Source: Komagataella phaffii GS115
Lineage: Eukaryota > Ascomycota > Pichiomycetes > Pichiales > Pichiaceae
DNA: 64,000 nucleotides
Assembly: GCF_000027005.1 (NCBI RefSeq)
Contig: NC_012964.1
Span: forward strand, 372,001 to 436,000
Reading direction: 5' to 3'
The number at the start of each line of letters is the position of its first letter. Position 1 is the stretch's first letter. This document shows positions 58,224-64,000 of this stretch, in pieces. The position numbers were made by a program, and so were the translations under genes. A model generated the notes under the pieces. The model was not told where the DNA came from and did not search any database. It saw only the letters and a program-made list of their open reading frames with translations.

Positions 58224-60188
58224 TTATACAGACTCCAACTTCTCATAGAATCCCTTGACCACGGCAGATGCCCTGATCTTAGAAGGGTGGAATCCTACAA
58301 TTTGCAGCCTCTCCTTGCTGACAGCTCGAGATAATGCAACGTATACTTGCCCGTCGGCAAAAGTTCTTCTAAGGTCAACTTTGACTCGATCCAGCGTCTG
58401 CCCTTGAGATTTGTGAATGGACAATGCCCATGATAAGAGTAAAGGCAGTTGAATTCTGGTGATGCGTACATTATTGTTCTTGACGTCAATAGGAAATTCT
58501 TCCCTCTGGATGAGTTCGAATCGTGCTCTTCTGGAGCCAATTGCAAACTGGACCAATGGTAAAACCTCATCACTCCTAGTCCTTGCAATTGTTATCAACT
58601 CATCCATGATTTGTTTTCGATGAGGAGAGACTGTATCCAATTGTCTGAATAATGATTCATCTGGCTGTGGATTGTTCATGAACTTGCTGACAAGGTTTAG
58701 TTCTTTGATGACATCTTCTTGTAGAAGATCAACAGTTGTTAGTTGTGTTTGAATGTAATGCCACATATCACTGGTCATGAAACATTGTACTTTCCCCAAA
58801 GTACCATTGACCAGTTCTTCATCTTTATTCTTAAGCATCATCACCTGACATCCCTCTTTCAATTGCAGACCTGAAGGAGCCATGACATCATTTAGTAACT
58901 TCATGATATAGGGTGGTGTGTCTGGCCTGTCACTCACGTCCTTAGCGGTATATGTCACTAATGGCCCTTCCAATTTGGCCAATCTGGACTTGTTTGCAGC
59001 CTCAACTTCATTACGAGTTGCATATAGCTCTGTGGGTTCTATCCCATCGGTGTAGACAACTTCCTTGCCTAATTTGGAGAACTGTTGGATGATTTCGGGA
59101 TAGACATGTCCTTCTCTCAAAGCATTAAGCATGTCAATCAGGTCCATGTCTGTCTGTCTGAAAACCTGTTTTAGAAGGATTGTTTTGTTGATGACAGAGT
59201 CCCAACACTCTGATTGAAAACAGTACGTCATTTTGGTATCTTTGTCCGGAACTGGAGGTAATTGAAAAAAATCTCCCGTTAAAACAACCTGGATTCCTCC
59301 AAATGGTAATTGGTTTTTCCTTACAATTTGGGCCACTTCATTGAGCTTACTGAAAAGGACCCCATCAATCATACTGACTTCATCCATGATTAATACCTTG
59401 ACATTTCTCCACCTCGCATAAGTGTTTCCGTTTTTCTTGATTAGACCTGCTAATGCTACAGGGGTTTGTTTTCCAATGCCAATTCCTGCCCAACGGTTGA
59501 TCGTTTGCCCGCCAATGTTGACGGCAGCAAGACCAGTGGATGCAGTGACGCCAACTTTGTCCGGTCCATACAAGTTATTCAAACGTTGAACCAACTCTCT
59601 TAGCACCACTGACTTTCCGGTTCCAGCACTCCCGGTGTAGAATATGTTGAGGCCATCGTCTACTACTAACGACAGAACTTTTTCTTGCTCCTTTGTGAGT
59701 GAAATTTTGGATGCAATAGTTGGTATAGCTTTGGAGGCCATTCTAGGATTCTTAATACCGCTTGAAGCGTCTTTTTTCCTACTCCAAGAGAACTGTGGTA
59801 CCTCCCAGGGCAATTTTCTTTGATCAGAGGCTGCTTTCAACGGAGCACCATATTGTTTATCTAGTACCGAGTTTTCTTGTTTCTGAATGCGGATCTTCTT
59901 GAAGTTATTAGCCGTTTTCTGAGACAAATTAGGCAGTATATTTGAGGGCACTTCATCAAATGCCTGCCTCTTTTCTTGGGAAAGGAAGGACGATGGCCTA
60001 ACTTGTGGTTCTGACAGATCAATGACATCTTCGGTAGAGGCCTCCTGAGAAGAATGCTGGGACGATTTTGGGGGCCCCAAATCGGATTTGAATCTTTTCA
60101 GGGCACTGAATCGATCGTTCTTCGACCTGGAAGTAAAGAATGCATTGATAGACGGCTGATTTTTGTCCTTTTTCTTCTTTGTCAACAT
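58224..60188 (-). CDS. PIF1/RRM3-family 5'-3' DNA helicase with PIP box
   Basis: SF1B helicase that helps forks past protein-DNA barriers and G-quadruplexes; yeast has Pif1 and Rrm3. Motifs are YTGSAGTGKSVVLREL (Walker A, about 176-191), VLIMDEVSMIDG (Walker B) and GIQVVLTGDFFQLPP (III), with SIHKSQGQTLDRV and YVALSRA near the C terminus. From the ATG at 60188 the protein starts MLTKKKKDKNQPSINAFF, whose Q11-x-x-I-x-x-FF is a PCNA-binding PIP box as in Rrm3. The ATG gives 654 aa. The frame stays open upstream for 113 more codons to an ATG at 60527. Rrm3 versus Pif1 cannot be decided by eye. Confidence 0.9.
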   Translation of the reverse strand: MLTKKKKDKNQPSINAFFTSRSKNDRFSALKRFKSDLGPPKSSQHSSQEASTEDVIDLSEPQVRPSSFLSQEKRQAFDEVPSNILPNLSQKTANNFKKIRIQKQENSVLDKQYGAPLKAASDQRKLPWEVPQFSWSRKKDASSGIKNPRMASKAIPTIASKISLTKEQEKVLSLVVDDGLNIFYTGSAGTGKSVVLRELVQRLNNLYGPDKVGVTASTGLAAVNIGGQTINRWAGIGIGKQTPVALAGLIKKNGNTYARWRNVKVLIMDEVSMIDGVLFSKLNEVAQIVRKNQLPFGGIQVVLTGDFFQLPPVPDKDTKMTYCFQSECWDSVINKTILLKQVFRQTDMDLIDMLNALREGHVYPEIIQQFSKLGKEVVYTDGIEPTELYATRNEVEAANKSRLAKLEGPLVTYTAKDVSDRPDTPPYIMKLLNDVMAPSGLQLKEGCQVMMLKNKDEELVNGTLGKVQCFMTSDMWHYIQTQLTTVDLLQEDVIKELNLVSKFMNNPQPDESLFRQLDTVSPHRKQIMDELITIARTRSDEVLPLVQFAIGSRRARFELIQREEFPIDVKNNNVRITRIQLPLLLSWALSIHKSQGQTLDRVKVDLRRTFADGQVYVALSRAVSKERLQIVGFHPSKIRASAVVKGFYEKLESV

Positions 60189-60542
60189 TACCTTACAAAT
60201 CCTCAAATGAAAACAGACGCGTAAAAATGTACTTCGAGCCGTTGGAGCGAATGCACCGTTGGGGCACTGCGTCCAGCAAGAGAAATCCACTGGGGACATA
60301 CACCCCTCTACAGACCATAGTAACCTAAATTTAATATTATTATATATCATACAATGGTGTGCCATCTGTGCCACTGCTCGCACCCCCAAATTAAGAGTTG
60401 AACGAACACCAGGTTCAAGAAATAAACTCAACATAAAAGAACGGAAGAAAACATTTGGAAACAAAACAGTTGGAGAAGGAAAGTGTAGAAGGTGTGTTGG
60501 CACGGGCAAGACATGGGATGGGGACATTAGTAAACTAGCCAG
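60189..60542. other. PIF1/RRM3 upstream region and PIB2 3' flank
   Basis: 354 bp. It contains an ACGCGT box at 60217-60222, 29 bp from the helicase ATG at 60188. The minus-strand helicase frame is open across nearly all of it, with further ATGs at 60434 and 60527. Confidence 0.55.
60217..60222. promoter_or_regulatory. ACGCGT (MCB-type) element before the helicase gene
   Basis: An exact MluI cell-cycle box very close to the helicase start. G1/S control by an MBF-like factor would suit a replication helicase. Its nearness to the ATG implies either a very short leader or that transcription starts upstream of the box. Confidence 0.35.
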
Positions 60543-61868
60543 CTAGAAAGAGCTCCAAGTCCAATCCGATGGAACTATGGAACCCATCCTTTCCCTCTGG
60601 GGATCTTCATCAGGAACTGTCTGTTTGACCTGTAATTTGGAGACAGATGATCCAACATTGTTATTGTACTGTTTGACGAGATATTGGTTCCAAGATTTGG
60701 CACATCCATTGCAAACCTTCGACTTCATTCCATGAACCAGGTCGAATTTTGCCATCAAGTTCAACGAAGCTCGTTGTGTTAGACAATTGGAACAGAAGAT
60801 ATCACCACAATGTCTGCAGTGATGTCTTCTGAACAATAATGAAAACTTCACTTGGCAATCCATGCACGATGATCTTTTGTTGTTTTGCAACCAGTGAGAC
60901 TTGATTGGGACCATCGTGTAGGGGAAACGGGCTGCATTGGCATGATTTTCGCTGGAGGAATAATGGTAGAGCTTGTCGTCGTCGTAAGATGAGTTGTCAT
61001 CCTCCTCGTCTGGCAATGGAGAAGACGAACCCAGTTGAAACTGCGGTGTGTTGCCCACAACCAACGAATGGGAGCTGGAAGGACGAAGCACAGCAGGGAC
61101 GTAATTAGGAGTTTTTGGTTCGTTAATCTGGCGTATGGGGCCGCTAATACCGTTGCGGCTACCCCTATTGGAGAAGCTCATTGGGTTGTTACCATTCTGA
61201 GCGTTTTGTAGGTTGTCCAGCCTTGAGTAGGATGCATTCGTAGAGAACCCTGGCAACGTATTAGACAGATCAGAGGATATCTCATCGATCGAGTGACGTC
61301 GCAAAGGTTGATTAATATCAAAGGTTGCTGGAGTAAATGTAGAGTTTGTTTTGTCCGTAACTTCTTCGGCCACCTTCGTCTCTGCGGAGGTGAGAGAGTC
61401 GTTCGATAAGTTGGACGTGTTGCGGCTAAATTCTTTATTATCGGTCTGTGATGTTTCGACTGAGCCTGGTTTGGTGGCCTGGTCTTTGCTATTCTGGCTG
61501 ATGTCACAGCATTGAAAAGGTTCATGCTGAGCAATCTTGATTGGGTTTGACTTGAAAAGCGATTGCGAGCTCATCTTAGGGGCACGTATCTTTGCGTCGT
61601 AGTCCAAATCATCTGGGTTGTTGTCAGTTTGAGCGGGCTGAGTTTTGTCCTGTGTTGAGCTCACCTCGCTGCTGTCCCTGAACGAGCCCTTCAGAGTCAA
61701 GTGATAACTGTTGAAATCGGGGGTCAGATTAGAGATGGTGCTACAAGAAGCAGTTCTTGTTTTTATCGGCTGCTTCTTGAATGAGAGAACGGGGGAGTCC
61801 TGATCGAAATCCGCCGATTGCTCGTCGATCACTCTTATGCTACTATCGATCTTCAGGTTGGAAGACAT
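60543..61868 (-). CDS. PIB2: FYVE protein Pib2-like, TORC1 regulator
   Basis: Phosphatidylinositol-3-phosphate-binding protein of the vacuole; yeast Pib2 activates TORC1 in response to glutamine. The N-terminal two thirds are Ser/Thr/Asn-rich and look disordered. The FYVE zinc finger lies at about 335-395 (CMDCQVKFSLLFRRHHCRHCG, quoted to the RHHCRHCG core; then CSNCL and CNGC). The protein ends SIVPSDWTWSSF, the short conserved C-terminal tail of Pib2 proteins. This supports Pib2 over other FYVE proteins. 441 aa is shorter than yeast Pib2 (635). ATG at 61868. Confidence 0.85.
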   Translation of the reverse strand: MSSNLKIDSSIRVIDEQSADFDQDSPVLSFKKQPIKTRTASCSTISNLTPDFNSYHLTLKGSFRDSSEVSSTQDKTQPAQTDNNPDDLDYDAKIRAPKMSSQSLFKSNPIKIAQHEPFQCCDISQNSKDQATKPGSVETSQTDNKEFSRNTSNLSNDSLTSAETKVAEEVTDKTNSTFTPATFDINQPLRRHSIDEISSDLSNTLPGFSTNASYSRLDNLQNAQNGNNPMSFSNRGSRNGISGPIRQINEPKTPNYVPAVLRPSSSHSLVVGNTPQFQLGSSSPLPDEEDDNSSYDDDKLYHYSSSENHANAARFPYTMVPIKSHWLQNNKRSSCMDCQVKFSLLFRRHHCRHCGDIFCSNCLTQRASLNLMAKFDLVHGMKSKVCNGCAKSWNQYLVKQYNNNVGSSVSKLQVKQTVPDEDPQRERMGSIVPSDWTWSSF

Positions 61869-63006
61869 TAAGCAGGGAGTTGGGTGGAAGGGGACTTTTT
61901 CTTTTAGAGAGTCGGTTGTTATGGAGGGGGTAAGGTTTATGACACTTTGTTAGTTCTTGATTGATGGGATTGAGGATCTTATTAATTTACTGTGCGTTTC
62001 TTTTTGACTGTTGAGTTCCGGTCCTGACTAAATTGGCCGGAAATGCTGGGGCGATTGTCGAGATAATACCGGCTGATTCCTCGAAATTCTATTGTTCTTC
62101 AGGCAAGACCTAGCATACGATTAGAGGACCGGAGAAGATCGGGGCGCTGAGCTGACTAACGGCGGGAACAGAGCAAAAAGTCTGCCGGCCTCCTGTATAG
62201 CCGAATTTTGTTCTAGCAAGCAACTTTGCCACCCAAAAAGCGTTCTAGTTATTGCTTCCCAGGGTACTAGTTACACTCGATCACAATCCGGGCACTAGAG
62301 CAAGTCTGCATGGTTGTACATTACACAACACAATTCGTGGGTGCTTTTCTTTTTCTGGCCCTAACAATGCTGTGATCTTCTTTCAGCCTGCTTGCAAGAA
62401 TCAGGCCAATCAAATTAGGCGGTAGGTAATTTCCTCTGTTCTCCTACGTTAACTGTGCACGAATCACCTAGGATACCGTAATTTTGAAGGGTGAACCGGA
62501 ACTTCTTCCGTCCAGATACCGCATACCGATCCTTCGTACTGCTTGCAGACCCGCCCTGTCTTCTCACCGAGATGTGCTCTATCTATACGATAGGCCCCCT
62601 CCGAAATTGCCAGCAATTAACTTATTTGGGCAAATTTGCTATTCATTTTCTGCAAGTCTTATGTAGTCACAGTTTGCATGGCAAGCCAGAGGTCCCCTTC
62701 ACACACTCCTTGCCAAGGCCTTACCAGCAGCTACTCCTCTACCGGTTGTGTGTCTCCGGATTCTCTGACGTTACATTGCAACATTAGTACTTCACACTAC
62801 TTTTCGCGTCACCGACCTGGGGGAGGGCTCGCAACCTCCAGATTGTAGATACTTTTTCACTCCCGCAATTTTCTTGCGACACACTCCCCTTGGTGCTCCC
62901 CGCTTATATAATCAAATGTAGTTCCTTCCAACATCAGTGCGAGCGAGGGCTCCTGAAAATTTCAATCAGTGCCAGTCAAACTTTTCTCTCATACCCAGAG
63001 AAGATT
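61869..63006. other. Long divergent region between PIB2 and MRP1
   Basis: 1,138 bp with no supported gene. Overlapping plus-strand open frames near 62484-62848 have Pro/Ser/Leu-rich translations with no family resemblance. GC-rich patches lie at 62030-62200. No tRNA T-arm found. Confidence 0.5.
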
Positions 63007-63960
63007 ATGTTGAGGGCCAGTTGCAAGGTATTTACCAGACGCCAAAGTACGTCTCTTCTGCCCCAGTTCAAAATAAAAGATCTAGAGTTCCTCAGGGACA
63101 AGGGTATCACTGGGTTGTACTCTTCAAAAGGACTCAACAATGTCTGGTACGACAAAGCTGACTACTGTCGAGAAAACTTGAACCAGCTCCTTCAACAATC
63201 GGTGAACAAAAATGCATTATTGTCTTGTTTCTTGAACAAATCGCTTGACAAAGGTTCGATACATTTGAGCGACACATCAGACAGCATAGACAGGCTCAAT
63301 CAGCTTATCTCAACCGCTGCTCAATCATGCGAGGGCAGTGAATCTTTCACTGTTGATCACGAGATCTATAATCTTTCCACACAGCTGTACAACCATCATT
63401 TTGCCATGTCTAGTCTAAATTCAGGTGGTAACGAGTCTAACCGTGTCTACAAGCCAGATGCAAGTGAACTATTAAAGACGCATCCTAACACTGATGTTTC
63501 CATTTCGTTATCCCATGACGCTCAACTGTTGAAGCAGATCAAATCCTCCTTTGGATCGTTGGAGCAATTGAAAACTCTTTTGATCAACTCTAGTCTGGCC
63601 ATCAAGGGAAATGGTTTCACCTGGTTAATTGCACTCTTCAGTAAATCCGACTCAAAGTTGTTTCTGGATGACTTGTATGTGGTCAATTCTTACAACAACG
63701 GAACTCCATCCGATCGTTTGAAGAACGGCCAATTGGACGACTTCAGAGCATTCATCAAAGAAGGGAACTCGAATTCTGAGTTTGTCAAGGACTACCATCA
63801 AAACGACTCCTTCGATTTTGTTCCCCTACTAGCCATAAATGCATCCCCCTATGCCTACCTGTCCGACTACGGCGTCTTTGGTAAAAGGGTCTACTTAGAG
63901 AACGTCTGGAATTGCATAAACTGGCCAACGGTAGCCTCAAGATGGCCCAAAGAGGCCTGA
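63007..63960 (+). CDS. MRP1: Mitochondrial small ribosomal subunit protein, SOD-like (Mrp1/Rsm26 family)
   Basis: Mitoribosomal small-subunit protein of the iron/manganese superoxide dismutase fold that has lost enzyme function. The presequence is MLRASCKVFTRRQSTSLL. SOD-like blocks follow: YNLSTQLYNHHFAMSSL (resembling the SOD first-half helices), IKSSFGSLEQLKTLLINSS and IKGNGFTWLI. The ending VYLENVWNCINWPTVASRW matches the SOD C-terminal helix. 317 aa is close to yeast Mrp1 (321) and longer than Rsm26 (266), so MRP1 is preferred. The open frame begins upstream at a TTG; the ATG at 63007 supplies the targeting sequence. Confidence 0.82.
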   Translation: MLRASCKVFTRRQSTSLLPQFKIKDLEFLRDKGITGLYSSKGLNNVWYDKADYCRENLNQLLQQSVNKNALLSCFLNKSLDKGSIHLSDTSDSIDRLNQLISTAAQSCEGSESFTVDHEIYNLSTQLYNHHFAMSSLNSGGNESNRVYKPDASELLKTHPNTDVSISLSHDAQLLKQIKSSFGSLEQLKTLLINSSLAIKGNGFTWLIALFSKSDSKLFLDDLYVVNSYNNGTPSDRLKNGQLDDFRAFIKEGNSNSEFVKDYHQNDSFDFVPLLAINASPYAYLSDYGVFGKRVYLENVWNCINWPTVASRWPKEA

Positions 63961-64000
63961 TTATCTACTTCCTGTATATAATATAAATCAAAGTCCTATT

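Noticed and set aside
62484..62848. Overlapping plus-strand ORFs in the PIB2-MRP1 gap
   Set aside because: Three mutually overlapping frames without conserved motifs; this is typical of noncoding sequence with few stops.

Overview
This window is a gene-dense piece of a budding-yeast (Saccharomycotina) nuclear chromosome. It holds 32 recognisable protein-coding genes, only two visibly spliced, plus a probable gene end at the left edge. Gene content, two introns with GTACGT/GTAAGT donors and CTAAC branch sites, AT-rich short spacers and CTG read as leucine (for example at the conserved kinase position 42269-42271 in HRR25) exclude a CUG-Ser yeast and fit a methylotrophic yeast of the Komagataella (Pichia pastoris) type. 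That species call is inference. I see no tRNA, rRNA, transposon, CRISPR array, virus-derived sequence or horizontally acquired island.

Layout. 1-9.4 kb: a probable gene end, UFO1 (F-box/UIM), a membrane protein with a cysteine-less glutaredoxin-like domain, SPE2, a PTP2/PTP3-type phosphatase and RNY1. 9.9-18.7 kb: a spliced HAT2/MSI1-type WD40 gene, SPP1 (COMPASS), MGM1, MCP1 and a divergent ribonucleotide reductase large subunit. 19.9-26.2 kb: a Thr-Gly-repeat GPI wall protein, VPS30/ATG6, PMT1 and GEP3. 26.6-39.7 kb: ITC1, CBP3, LEA1, SNT2, CEG1 and RSM23. 40.6-48.7 kb: a spliced small Glu/Lys/Ala-rich protein, HRR25, KAP120 and NPT1. 49.2-64 kb: NAN1/UTP17, RPB10, MCT1, RDS2, COX11, XRS2, a PIF1/RRM3 helicase, PIB2 and an MRP1-type mitoribosomal protein.

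Themes. Mitochondrial genes are frequent (MGM1, MCP1, GEP3, CBP3, RSM23, MCT1, COX11, MRP1), as are chromatin and DNA-maintenance genes (HAT2, SPP1, ITC1, SNT2, XRS2, PIF1/RRM3, RNR). They are ordinary separate transcription units, not an operon. Eight convergent pairs leave 16-60 bp between stop codons, so their 3' UTRs almost certainly overlap.

The most unusual item is the ribonucleotide reductase large subunit at 16384-18708. All catalytic cysteines and radical-transfer tyrosines are present, but residues of both allosteric sites are substituted and effector loop 1 is about seven residues short. Secondary leads are the PIF1/RRM3 gene (N-terminal PIP box, long open in-frame extension upstream, MCB element by the start), tandem CACGTG boxes before SPE2, a palindromic AT element centred between NAN1 and RPB10, and a three-copy 10-bp repeat before RNY1. 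Gene names come from recognising family motifs and remembered yeast homologues; no database search was possible.
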